From a virus: 31,701 nucleotides of DNA. Below the pieces are notes generated by a model that saw only the letters and a program-made list of their open reading frames with translations, was not told the origin of the DNA and ran no database searches. The stretch's first letter is position 1. Each line of letters starts with the position of its first letter. Where the stretch lies: IMG/VR virus record IMGVR_UViG_3300036781_000593, positions 1-31,701 of that record. The stretch is one strand, 5' to 3'. The position numbers and the translations under genes were made by a program. Positions 15,809 through 22,850 of the stretch are shown here, in pieces.

Positions 15809-15814
15809 AGTATA
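15809..15814 (-). promoter_or_regulatory. -10 element of the exported protein gene
   Basis: Minus strand TATACT followed by GTACCC and the ATG. The -10 is near consensus; a matching -35 is not clear. Confidence 0.45.
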
Positions 15815-15858
15815 GGCGGATTCGTGGACTCGTAACTCAATAACTTCGCCGGATCGCC

Positions 15859-16221
15859 TTATTCGTCGTCCTCGTCGTCATCCTTCTCGTTCTTGCCCAT
15901 GTCCTTTTTGTCTTCAGCGTCCATCTTACCCGACTTGGTCTTGTCGTCCTTATTGCCGGGCGCTTTGCCATTGCCGAGGATCTCGCCGAGCTTCGTCTGC
16001 ATGTCCTGCTCCGCATTGTCGCCGCTGAACACATGCTCATCCACCTTCGGCGACATATACATGCCCTTCTCGCCTTCAGCGCGCGGATGTTCATGGTGCA
16101 AGGTGTAACCGTTCGCTGCGCCGCGGATGCGGAGTTCAGCAAAATTGTGCTTCATGGCGCCCCGTTTGGTCGCCATGGCGGTCACCTTCCCGGCGGCCGA
16201 CTTGCTTTTGGAATCTGCCAT
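15859..16221 (-). CDS. Hypothetical acidic-tail protein
   Basis: A 120-residue protein: basic N-terminus, a middle with HNFAELRIRGAANGYTLHHEH and an Asp/Glu/Lys-rich disordered C-terminus ending DDDEDDE. I chose ATG 16221 because AGGAG lies 8 nt upstream; the longer frame to 16260 has none. The middle looks like a short phage motif of unknown role. No membrane segment. Confidence 0.65.
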   Translation of the reverse strand: MADSKSKSAAGKVTAMATKRGAMKHNFAELRIRGAANGYTLHHEHPRAEGEKGMYMSPKVDEHVFSGDNAEQDMQTKLGEILGNGKAPGNKDDKTKSGKMDAEDKKDMGKNEKDDDEDDE

Positions 16222-16272
16222 GTTCGTGGCTCCTTCAGGAAATTGTGGGCGGAATTTCACCGCCCTGTGTTG

Positions 16273-16590
16273 TTATCCGGCCAGCCGATTGTTGATTGAG
16301 CGGAGATATCCGCACATCATAGCCACCCGGCTGCACGCTACGGCTATCTTTCCGTCGAGTGATGACGCACCTTTTGAACTGTCCGGCGGTGCTGCGTCAG
16401 GTTCGAACAGGAATGAATTCAGGCGCGCCTGCTCGCCCTCCAAATCCAGAATGAGCTTCAGGAGTTCATCTGCCTTTTGGTGGGTACATGGTTCACTTGG
16501 TTGCTCGTTACGAGCCTGCTGGTTGGCAGGGCCGCGACTTCCGAAGACTGGAGAGGAGACATCTAAATCGCTTTTTATGGTGTTATACAT
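16273..16590 (-). CDS. Hypothetical protein
   Basis: A 105-residue protein with a disordered, Pro/Asn/Gln-rich first third and two helices after it (about 40-62 and 80-102, VACSRVAMMCGYLRSINNRL). No domain recognised. It lies between the membrane-protein genes and the acidic-tail gene in the same direction. Confidence 0.55.
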   Translation of the reverse strand: MYNTIKSDLDVSSPVFGSRGPANQQARNEQPSEPCTHQKADELLKLILDLEGEQARLNSFLFEPDAAPPDSSKGASSLDGKIAVACSRVAMMCGYLRSINNRLAG

Positions 16591-16612
16591 GCCGAGCGCA
16601 GGGGTATTAAAT

Positions 16613-16894
16613 TTAAGACTGCGCTGGTGGTTCGACGGTCACGCGGGTTTGCGTGTCCACGGTTGACGTCTGTACGGCGATTGCCTTTTGAGCTTCAGGA
16701 TCTTTTGGTCCGCTGCCGCTGTAAATCTTCTGGGCGATCACTCCGAGAGCTGTGACCGCTCCGGTGATGGCGCTCGCAACGGCCAGCAGCACCGGGCCGT
16801 CTTCCTTCTTGTCTATCAGCGACAACCCGACAAGCGTGCCAGAGAGCACGATGATCGCGGCGATGATTCCGAGCAGTGGCGCGTGGTCTCTCAT
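16613..16894 (-). CDS. Two-segment membrane protein, possible holin
   Basis: A 93-residue protein with two membrane segments, residues about 7-25 (LGIIAAIIVLSGTLVGLSLI) and 34-54 (VLLAVASAITGAVTALGVIA), separated by a short charged loop DKKEDG, and a hydrophilic tail. Size and layout fit a class II holin, which would permit lysis, but no endolysin is seen next to it. The start ATG overlaps the previous stop. A role in DNA delivery is another option. Confidence 0.6.
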   Translation of the reverse strand: MRDHAPLLGIIAAIIVLSGTLVGLSLIDKKEDGPVLLAVASAITGAVTALGVIAQKIYSGSGPKDPEAQKAIAVQTSTVDTQTRVTVEPPAQS

Positions 16895-17109
16895 GGAGTT
16901 TTCCGAGCGGTCGCCATCCACACTGGGCCGATCTCATCGGCGGGCATCAACTGGAATCCGGCTATCCTCGCGGTTTTCAGCATAGCGGCATCAACTCTGT
17001 TTGCCCATTCCAGCAATACGGGATCGCTGTAACGGTTTGCGGACTTCTTGATCGATATCGCTAAGTCGATCTGGCCGGTCTTCTTGAAAGAGATCGGAGC
17101 GCCCATCAT
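16891..17109 (-). CDS. Hypothetical protein
   Basis: A 72-residue protein starting MMGAPISFKKTGQIDLAISI. Its ATG overlaps the stop of the exported protein upstream and its stop overlaps the next start, so it is coupled on both sides. Mostly helical; no recognised family. Confidence 0.6.
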   Translation of the reverse strand: MMGAPISFKKTGQIDLAISIKKSANRYSDPVLLEWANRVDAAMLKTARIAGFQLMPADEIGPVWMATARKTP

Positions 17110-17708
17110 AGGCCGAACACCCTTCGGTACCACGGCTTACGTCTCGGCGCGGCATGCCACACCGGCGGCCATGTGATCCCTGGGGTCACCAGCGACGCCT
17201 GGCCCTCGTACAACCATGACCCATTCACGCAGTTGTACACCCCGGCGTTCTCGATATAGAGCACAGGCAACACCGGCAGCGCATTCACGTTACAGGCCCC
17301 ACTCGGAACCGTCAGCGGATAGTAGCTCGGGAATCCCACCCACACCGTAGCCCCCATCGCATGCCCCTGCACGTACGATCCCTGGCATCCGCGGTTCACC
17401 GGAACATAGCCGTTCACCAGCGGGCCGGTCACGCACATCGCCTCCTGGTCGACCATCAGGATCTGGTTCGTGTGCCCGGTCGGGTCGCCAATCCCAGAGG
17501 TCGAGATCGGATTGATCCCGGGAATGATCAGCGACGGGTTCGCGATCAACACTCTGTTCTGAAATGGCTGGCTCGAAGGCCATCCGGCCACCGGTGCCGC
17601 GAGCGTGGTTGTTGGAAAGGTCGCCGGCTGCGCGCACAGGCTGATGACGCTCAGCAGTCCGATGATAATTGCTGTTTGCGGGTTCGATCCGCGCGTTTGG
17701 CGAGCCAT
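17106..17708 (-). CDS. Exported structural-region protein
   Basis: A 200-residue protein with a signal peptide (about residues 1-27, AIIIGLLSVISLCAQ). The body has MVDQEAMCV...VNRGCQGS...HAMGATVWVG, the same virion motif as the gene at 3703, and GACNVNALPVLPVLYI...VYNC...W, the shared cysteine module. It ends with a basic tail. The first 58 nt overlap the end of the HNH gene. Likely a shorter paralogue of the coat-neighbour exported protein. Confidence 0.75.
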   Translation of the reverse strand: MARQTRGSNPQTAIIIGLLSVISLCAQPATFPTTTLAAPVAGWPSSQPFQNRVLIANPSLIIPGINPISTSGIGDPTGHTNQILMVDQEAMCVTGPLVNGYVPVNRGCQGSYVQGHAMGATVWVGFPSYYPLTVPSGACNVNALPVLPVLYIENAGVYNCVNGSWLYEGQASLVTPGITWPPVWHAAPRRKPWYRRVFGL

Positions 17709-18865
17709 ACGATCAGTGGTAGCGTCCCTTTTGAACTGTTGTTTTCGCGAGAGGTTACGGTCAGATTGTCAGGAGCGTTCGTGCCGCCACGGGATATCGC
17801 GGACAGGTGATCCACGGTCGGGACATCGATCAACTTTGATTCGTAGACGTCCCAGTACTGATCCCCGATCCGATAAGATTCCAAGGCAGAAGCAATTGCC
17901 TCTCGAACCTCGGGCATCTTACGGTCATCGCCAAACGCTCGGCGCCTGGCGATATTGGCTACCGCGCGAAGACGATGCTTTTCCGGATTGCGTCGGCGCT
18001 CCTCTATATTCCGAAGGCGAATGCGCTCTTTGTTGCGTTGAAAGTGATCGGCAAGATAGGCCTTTTCCCGCTTGGAGATGCTTGGGTCAGAATCTTTGCT
18101 GGCCTTACGTTTCAAATAATACTGACGGGCCTTGTCTGGATCACTGGGAACCCGGCTGGCGGTATAGCATTGCTTACATCGCGATGCCAGACGAGTGCCA
18201 CGTTTAATCCTGCCGAATAGATTTGGGTCTTTGATCTCACTACACCTGGAACAGCGCTTTGGCTTATCTACTGGATGCGGAGGAACGCCCTTCGGAGTTC
18301 CCTTCCGTACCAACTTGGACCGCTCATGCAGTTGTCGGCACGGGTCACACATCGAGTGAAGTTTTCGGCTACTTCTTCCCGTGGACGTCTTGTAGATGCG
18401 CAGGCGAAACTTCTCGAATGACTTTGTCTCTCCGCACCTATTGCAGGTCTTTGACCATGGAATAGGCTTAAGATCTTTCTCTTTTCTTGCCTTTTTGCGG
18501 CGGCACTTTGCCCGGCAATCTTTGCATGTTCCCGCGATGCAGTAACTGACTGTTCCTCGTTTCGCGACTTTCCTGGTTATGTCGTAGCGCTCGATCGGCT
18601 TAGTTTCGCCGCACTTCTTACAGGTAGAGTCGACTGGGATAGCCCTGCTTGGCCTTCTTCCTCGGCGCAGCGGCTTTTGATGGCACTCTCGGCACTCAGC
18701 AGAAAGCTTAACGCTTGTCCTGCCTGTCATGGTGAGATATTCGCATCGGTAGAATCTCGATGCGGGCAGGAATTCCTTGCAGCGTGAACAGTATTTACTT
18801 ACCGGAAGAGGCTTCAGCGCACGAAGCGGATATGGTTTTTTCTGTGGTAGGCTTTGGTCAGCCAT
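17651..18865 (-). CDS. HNH endonuclease with four zinc ribbons
   Basis: A 404-residue HNH nuclease. Four similar CxxC-x(20-35)-CxxC modules occupy about residues 20-260 (for example KYCSRCKEFLP, CKKCGETKP, CNRCGETKS, CSRCSEIKD); a basic helical linker follows; the HNH core is TVDHLSAISRGGTNAPDNL with the final N in SRENNSSKG. Start ATG 18865 has AAGGAGAG about 8 nt upstream; a GTG at 18907 is less likely. It lies directly after the ATPase half of the split terminase and is probably a free-standing homing endonuclease linked to that split. Confidence 0.85.
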   Translation of the reverse strand: MADQSLPQKKPYPLRALKPLPVSKYCSRCKEFLPASRFYRCEYLTMTGRTSVKLSAECRECHQKPLRRGRRPSRAIPVDSTCKKCGETKPIERYDITRKVAKRGTVSYCIAGTCKDCRAKCRRKKARKEKDLKPIPWSKTCNRCGETKSFEKFRLRIYKTSTGRSSRKLHSMCDPCRQLHERSKLVRKGTPKGVPPHPVDKPKRCSRCSEIKDPNLFGRIKRGTRLASRCKQCYTASRVPSDPDKARQYYLKRKASKDSDPSISKREKAYLADHFQRNKERIRLRNIEERRRNPEKHRLRAVANIARRRAFGDDRKMPEVREAIASALESYRIGDQYWDVYESKLIDVPTVDHLSAISRGGTNAPDNLTVTSRENNSSKGTLPLIVWLAKRADRTRKQQLSSDC

Positions 18866-18944
18866 CTTCGAACTCTCCTTCGAATGCTGGTTAGAGGCTG
18901 CCGTCACTGGACATGACGTCGGCCTCGATTTATTCTACCGCAAC

Positions 18945-19733
18945 TTAAACCGGTATCTGCGTCTCTGGCACCACTCCGTCTGGCATAAATTGCTGGACCA
19001 CATCACTCAATCCACGTAGGGGGCTGAACGTTAAGAGCAAAAGACCATCTACGGTCATAGTTCGCATCAGACATTCTGTGTAAACGTCAAGAGGAATTTC
19101 TTCATCGGCCCAAATAAAGTGCTGAGCAGTACCTTCAAAAGCTGTACTTGTTTGTTCGTACGACTTGAACCCAAGCACGCTTCGCTTCCCTGAGACGTGC
19201 CTGACCCAAGCTGTCTTAACCGCGCCGCGGATCTGTGCGTGGAATTCCACCGATGCTATCAGGTTGGCCGGAATCATCCCGGTACCCATCCCGATTATGT
19301 CGTCACCAACTGCGTCATCCTTCTCGAACCTACCCAGCAATTCCGCTTGCACAATATTCTTGGTAGTTTCATTGCTGGTTCCGCAGGCCCATGCAGATAT
19401 TGCCGTTTCGAACTTCCTTCCCTCCCACCAGTCTGGGTAAATTCCTGACAAATGACATGTTAGTTCAAATGCGCCAGTTGTAGTTTTACCGGTACGGTTT
19501 CCTGCCACGAAGGCTCGACTCCTGTAGTATTTTCCCGCTCTCATCAACTCCAGGTGCTTTGGATATAAGTCGCGCCTATGTGGACCAGACGACGGGAATA
19601 GGGTCTCGATCTTGTTGAGTGATCGGCGCTTCTTTTCGTCCGCGATGCTTTTGAGCTCGCGGTCAACGCGAGCGATCGCGTCGATGGGGCTGGTTAAGTT
19701 CGATTGTGGCTGGTCTGACCAGTGAGGCTGCAC
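18945..19733 (-). CDS. Terminase large subunit, N-terminal ATPase half
   Basis: A 262-residue ORF holding the ATPase domain of the packaging motor. Walker A is GNRTGKT (78-84); the adenine-side and C motif context includes YPDWWEGRKF; VRHVSGKRSVLGFKSYEQ is typical of the family; Walker B with the catalytic Glu is FIWADEE (207-212). It ends at VVPETQIPV and a TAA, exactly where homologues continue into the nuclease domain, which is found 4.7 kb further on at 14275. The GTG start overlaps the preceding gene by 40 nt. Confidence 0.88.
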   Translation of the reverse strand: MQPHWSDQPQSNLTSPIDAIARVDRELKSIADEKKRRSLNKIETLFPSSGPHRRDLYPKHLELMRAGKYYRSRAFVAGNRTGKTTTGAFELTCHLSGIYPDWWEGRKFETAISAWACGTSNETTKNIVQAELLGRFEKDDAVGDDIIGMGTGMIPANLIASVEFHAQIRGAVKTAWVRHVSGKRSVLGFKSYEQTSTAFEGTAQHFIWADEEIPLDVYTECLMRTMTVDGLLLLTFSPLRGLSDVVQQFMPDGVVPETQIPV

Positions 19734-19921
19734 AGGGTGTCTTCGGAGTAGGTATCTACAGAGCGAGGAAGGCTGCGGAAGTCAGTGAGGCGACAGAGGA
19801 GCCAGCACTTTGCTGACCCGTCATAGAGAGATCCAAACGTCAGGGCGCTTGGACACGCGCAGAGGGTCGCGATGAGGATGTACTCTTCCCGGGTCTGCGC
19901 GAGGTCCAGCAGTTCCTTCAC
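19694..19921 (-). CDS. Hypothetical protein
   Basis: A 75-residue protein with a GTG start overlapping the stop of the Acb2-like gene (GTGA). It is cysteine- and leucine-containing with no clear domain; the C-terminal end overlaps the terminase start. Real by coupling rather than by homology. Confidence 0.5.
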   Translation of the reverse strand: MKELLDLAQTREEYILIATLCACPSALTFGSLYDGSAKCWLLCRLTDFRSLPRSVDTYSEDTLCSLTGQTSHNRT

Positions 19922-20187
19922 AGCGACTTTCCGTTCAGGCTTACGGAGGCATTCGCTGTGAACAGCGCCTCACGCACTTTTCGAATGGCGGCTGATCTAT
20001 CCGCGCTCGGCGGGCAATTGATCATAATCGCCTTCAGAAGTTGCCCGGCAGTCTCACGCAGTACTTTCATCCGCGCAAGCTGATCAGGAGTCGGCGAGTG
20101 ATAGGAAACGATATCGTCGACCTCCTTGCTGATCCACAGAAGATCTTCCGCGGTTAACTCACTGGGGTGTACGGCGCAATGATCCAA
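19918..20187 (-). CDS. Acb2/Tad1-like cyclic-nucleotide sponge (anti-defence)
   Basis: An 89-residue helical protein resembling the Acb2/Tad1 hairpin domain family, which binds the cyclic oligonucleotides or cADPR-type signals used by CBASS and Thoeris and thereby blocks these defences. The signature is the C-terminal helical hairpin: ETAGQLLKAIMINCPPSADR followed by SAAIRKVREALFTANASVSL, with the cP-s-x-A-I-x-K-x-x-E-A-x-x-x-A-N-A spacing of the family. The start is TTG with GGGGAG 8 nt upstream. The N-terminal 35 residues are variable. Which messenger is bound cannot be told from sequence. Confidence 0.75.
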   Translation of the reverse strand: MDHCAVHPSELTAEDLLWISKEVDDIVSYHSPTPDQLARMKVLRETAGQLLKAIMINCPPSADRSAAIRKVREALFTANASVSLNGKSL

Positions 20188-20190
20188 GAC

Positions 20191-20562
20191 TTACGCTCCC
20201 CGATGAATTCCGGCACCGAGCGGGAATCCCATCTCTGCCGCGCGCTTCAGTGCCGCAGAGGCCTTGGCGAGCTCAGCTTTTGTGAAGTCGTGGGCCAGGC
20301 GCTCTTCGTGAAAGAGCTTCTCAAACGGATTCTCAGACGTGGAGACCGCCGGTTCACTCTTCGGATCTTCCTGCGCTGGTTTCTCCTGTCCGAGGTCCGC
20401 TCCCTTGTCCATGAGAACCTGCGCGAACTCCCGAACTGCTTCATTGTGCGGGTGGATCGAGACGACGTTGCTCGCCGGTTCCGGATCTGCCGCGGAGACT
20501 ACTTCTGCCGGCGGTGCTGCGGTTTCTTCAGCGGGCGTTCCGCCGAGGATTTCATTTTCCAT
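20191..20562 (-). CDS. Hypothetical acidic protein
   Basis: A 123-residue protein: a disordered Pro/Ala/Glu-rich first half, then helices (about 40-55 and 80-110, EKLFHEERLAHDFTKAELAK). No family. It ends 3 nt before the sponge gene, so the two are co-transcribed; GAAAGG lies upstream of the ATG. Confidence 0.6.
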   Translation of the reverse strand: MENEILGGTPAEETAAPPAEVVSAADPEPASNVVSIHPHNEAVREFAQVLMDKGADLGQEKPAQEDPKSEPAVSTSENPFEKLFHEERLAHDFTKAELAKASAALKRAAEMGFPLGAGIHRGA

Positions 20563-20576
20563 GGTGTTGCCTTTCG

Positions 20577-20951
20577 TTAGTTCTTGAGTGCGAGAATCTG
20601 GTTCTGGTCAGGAGAAACGATGCGTCGATCTGCATGCTCCTCAGCGATATTCGCGACGTAGCCGCGCTCAACCTGAGAGATGAAGTCCGGATCGGAAGGA
20701 TTGAGGCCACTGGTCACAGCCCAATCCCGATCGGCCAGTTTTCTGGCGAACTTCAGGGCGTGGTCATGGCTGAGGAAAACGCGCATCTGGCCGTGCTGGG
20801 GATCTTCCCCGAACTGCACCAAGGCATCCTTCACGGTCACCGTAAGCATTCCATCCGATTCGCGGTATAACCGGGCGGTTCGCATTGGAACGCTGGAATT
20901 CGGGACGGGCATGTCCTGATAAACGAGGCGGTGAGTTACTGGCTTGCTCAT
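20577..20951 (-). CDS. Hypothetical protein
   Basis: A 124-residue protein with beta strands early (TARLYRESDGMLTVTVKDAL) and a helical end. No recognisable motif. Its ATG overlaps the previous stop, placing it firmly in the operon. Confidence 0.6.
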   Translation of the reverse strand: MSKPVTHRLVYQDMPVPNSSVPMRTARLYRESDGMLTVTVKDALVQFGEDPQHGQMRVFLSHDHALKFARKLADRDWAVTSGLNPSDPDFISQVERGYVANIAEEHADRRIVSPDQNQILALKN

Positions 20952-21235
20952 GCGAAGAATCTTACCATGTCAGCGCGATATACGGAAAATCTTTCAGCCT
21001 TCGGGTCCACGCGGATCGGCGTTATCTTTCGAAAGAACCGGGACACGTTTGCAAGTCCGCGAGACTGAAACCAATCCAGCATGAAAGAGTCTCCAGACCG
21101 TCCGGCCATCTCAGCATCTTGCACGCCCCAGTAGATTTCCGCAAAATCCTTCTGGTTGAGGATCAGCGGATCACCTTCTGTCAGCGGGACTACGTGGTGC
21201 AGGCTGAGAGGCATCGGCAGTTCTGCTTTGAGCAA
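20948..21235 (-). CDS. Hypothetical protein
   Basis: A 95-residue protein with LHHVVPLTEGDPLILNQKDF and FFRKITPIRV segments; unknown fold. An internal ATG at 21214 would shorten it by seven residues and reduce the overlap with the cysteine-rich gene. The stop overlaps the next start. Confidence 0.6.
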   Translation of the reverse strand: MLKAELPMPLSLHHVVPLTEGDPLILNQKDFAEIYWGVQDAEMAGRSGDSFMLDWFQSRGLANVSRFFRKITPIRVDPKAERFSVYRADMVRFFA

Positions 21236-21453
21236 TACGTCTTGCAGCGCCGGTCCATCGAGACGTCCGGCTCATGCTTTTCGCAGTCCGTGTGCATTGC
21301 CTTTCCGCAAGCACATCGATGTTGCGGGCCGTCTTGCCGCGCGTAGTTGTCGCAACTCTTGTACGTTCCTTCAGGTGGCGGATCGTCCTGTCTCTCCTGC
21401 GCGAACAAGGCCAGCGCGAATATCAGCGCCCCCACAGACAGTAACTTTTTCAT
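21190..21453 (-). CDS. Small exported cysteine-rich protein
   Basis: An 87-residue protein with a signal peptide (about residues 1-18, KLLSVGALIFALALFAQ) and a mature part with about ten cysteines (KSCDNYAR, HRCACGKAMHTDC, RRCKTYC, NCRCLSACTT). The pattern suggests a disulfide-bonded or metal-binding extracytoplasmic peptide. AAGGTGG lies before the ATG. No family recognised. Confidence 0.65.
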   Translation of the reverse strand: MKKLLSVGALIFALALFAQERQDDPPPEGTYKSCDNYARQDGPQHRCACGKAMHTDCEKHEPDVSMDRRCKTYCSKQNCRCLSACTT

Positions 21454-21641
21454 TTACCACCTTCAACGTACGGCCGAATTGCATACCGGACCTGGCTCAA
21501 TGTGCGCCCGGCGAGAAGAGACGCTTCCTGATGGCTGTCACGGAGCCTTTCTGCGTCCGATAGTTCCAGCGGGACTCCGTCGTAAAGATGCACGAACTTT
21601 CCGTCGGCGCCGGCGGTCGTTACGGACAGGAAGTACTTCAC
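21450..21641 (-). CDS. Hypothetical protein
   Basis: A 63-residue protein starting at GTG with KYFLSVTTAGADGKF; helical second half. I chose this GTG because GGGAG lies 5 nt upstream and it overlaps the stop of the small membrane-protein gene (GTGA); an ATG at 21731 would add a low-complexity extension. The stop overlaps the next start. Confidence 0.6.
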   Translation of the reverse strand: MKYFLSVTTAGADGKFVHLYDGVPLELSDAERLRDSHQEASLLAGRTLSQVRYAIRPYVEGGK

Positions 21642-21775
21642 TTCGACTCCCGAAGATCCAGCCGTTGCGGACTTACGATCTTGACGCCCAGCCGCAAGGC
21701 CAGCAACGCCAGAAGAACCGGGGATTGCCACCGAACGAACTCGCGATGAGACGTGCTCTTTGAGACGCCGGTCAT
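21638..21775 (-). CDS. Small membrane protein
   Basis: A 45-residue ORF whose ATG overlaps the stop of the gene upstream (ATGA) and whose stop overlaps the GTG start downstream (GTGA). It has one hydrophobic segment (SPVLLALLALRLGVKIV) between basic ends. Being coupled on both sides is the main evidence that it is translated. Confidence 0.5.
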   Translation of the reverse strand: MTGVSKSTSHREFVRWQSPVLLALLALRLGVKIVSPQRLDLRESK

Positions 21776-22608
21776 CGCAGGGACGAGATCTCTTTCACGC
21801 GGTCTCTGGTACGTGCGGCGCGCTCAGCGCTCCCATGCGGAGAATTACTGCAGGACCACTGACGAGCAGGTTTGGATCGGACCATGGAACGCGCCATCCT
21901 GTCTGCAGCAGTTCTGATGGACACGGTTCCCAACGGAACGCCAATCTGCTTACCGACAACCTGTCCATGCTCAGCAAAGATCTGGTACCACTGTCCTGTC
22001 GCCGGATTACGGAACGACAGGTACCCACCGTCCCCCGCAGACAGCGGACGTAAGTGGGTGGATAAGAAAGTAGTTTCCTGTGATCCGAATGGATTTGAAG
22101 AATAGTAGAATGCCGGCAGGCAGAAGTCCGACACCGGCACTCCATCGATCAGGTAATTGAACGCCTCGCATGGATCACAGACCTCAACGAGAATGTCAGC
22201 GCGCGGGAACTCTGGAATCGTTTGGCTGACTGAACTCGCCTGGCAGGGTTGTGGGCCGGAGATCAGCCGGTTCCCCGATGGGTCCGCCAGCATCTCGAGA
22301 GTCTCATGACTTACCGTTACCGGCCAGTTCCCCTCGACTTGAACCAGAGAAATCGGCTGCCCGTGGGAATCCGTATGGTACCCGGCGGCGCCCGGCGCAT
22401 TGTCGTTGTCGACAAGGAGCACCTGCCAGTAGTCGGACGGTACCGACTCCAGTCTGGCGAATGCCTGCACGGTGGCCTGCACTCCCCACGCAGGACCGAA
22501 GTCCCGTGATACCTGTTTTGAAACTGCTGCGGCTACGGTCGAGACATCGTCGAACGTGACGCGCTCGGATTCAGAGACGATTGCGACGTGGTTCAGGAGA
22601 GCGCTCAT
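21772..22608 (-). CDS. Metallopeptidase-like protein, first gene of the leftward region
   Basis: A 278-residue protein with SHETLEMLADP at 100-110, a zinc-peptidase-like motif (H101, E102, E105) similar to the HExxE-type segment of some uncharacterised bacterial proteins; VEVCDPCEAFNY follows. Peptidase activity is not certain because a third ligand is not clear. The end is basic and probably disordered. It opens the leftward operon: -10 TAGAAT ends 7 nt before the ATG, with no ribosome binding site. Confidence 0.6.
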   Translation of the reverse strand: MSALLNHVAIVSESERVTFDDVSTVAAAVSKQVSRDFGPAWGVQATVQAFARLESVPSDYWQVLLVDNDNAPGAAGYHTDSHGQPISLVQVEGNWPVTVSHETLEMLADPSGNRLISGPQPCQASSVSQTIPEFPRADILVEVCDPCEAFNYLIDGVPVSDFCLPAFYYSSNPFGSQETTFLSTHLRPLSAGDGGYLSFRNPATGQWYQIFAEHGQVVGKQIGVPLGTVSIRTAADRMARSMVRSKPARQWSCSNSPHGSAERAARTRDRVKEISSLR

Positions 22609-22615
22609 GAATCAG

Positions 22616-22645
22616 ATTCTACGCCCCCACCTTGCAGTTTGTAAA
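22616..22645 (-). promoter_or_regulatory. Leftward promoter of the morphogenesis region
   Basis: Minus strand -35 TTTACA (22645-22640), 18-nt spacer, -10 TAGAAT (22621-22616), then 7 nt to the ATG at 22608. It overlaps the rightward promoter, so the two may compete. Confidence 0.6.
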
Positions 22646-22661
22646 GCAAAAGGGGTAAGAT
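22632..22661 (+). promoter_or_regulatory. Rightward promoter of the RHH-VWA operon
   Basis: -35 TTGCAG (22632-22637), 18-nt spacer holding TTTGTAAAGCAAAAG, -10 TAAGAT (22656-22661), then 6 nt to ATG 22668. The RHH protein encoded next could be its regulator. Confidence 0.6.
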
Positions 22662-22667
22662 TCTTTC

Positions 22668-22850
22668 ATGCCTGAAAAGAATCCTCTGCCGAACCCCGTC
22701 ATGGTGCGTCTCGGCGATCCGCTCCTGAAAAAGCTGAAGACCGAAGCGCGGCGCCTCAAGCATCGCGGCATCTCTTCGCTCATTCGCGAGATCTGCGAAA
22801 CGTATTTCGGGATCAAAGGGAGCGAGAAGGGAGCAACCGATGGCCGGTGA
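22668..22850 (+). CDS. Ribbon-helix-helix DNA-binding protein
   Basis: A 60-residue RHH/CopG-like protein. The beta strand PVMVRLGDPLLKKLKTEA and helix-turn-helix-like HRGISSLIREICETYFG match the fold, in which a dimer binds DNA through a two-stranded sheet. It is encoded right at the divergent promoters and likely regulates them. The tail overlaps the VWA gene start. Almost no leader precedes the ATG. Confidence 0.7.
   Translation: MPEKNPLPNPVMVRLGDPLLKKLKTEARRLKHRGISSLIREICETYFGIKGSEKGATDGR

Noticed and set aside
7182-18897. The 12-mer GCTGGTTAGAGG occurs at 7182-7193 and 18886-18897, upstream of the coat and HNH genes.
   Set aside because: Tens of 12-mer pairs are expected by chance in a window of this length, and nothing beyond the 12 bases is shared.
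14282-18944. A single giant group I intron between the two terminase halves.
   Set aside because: A weak P1-like pair (CGGUU/GGCCG) exists after the ATPase half, but no P7/P6 core was found near 14282 and the interval holds many ordinary genes.
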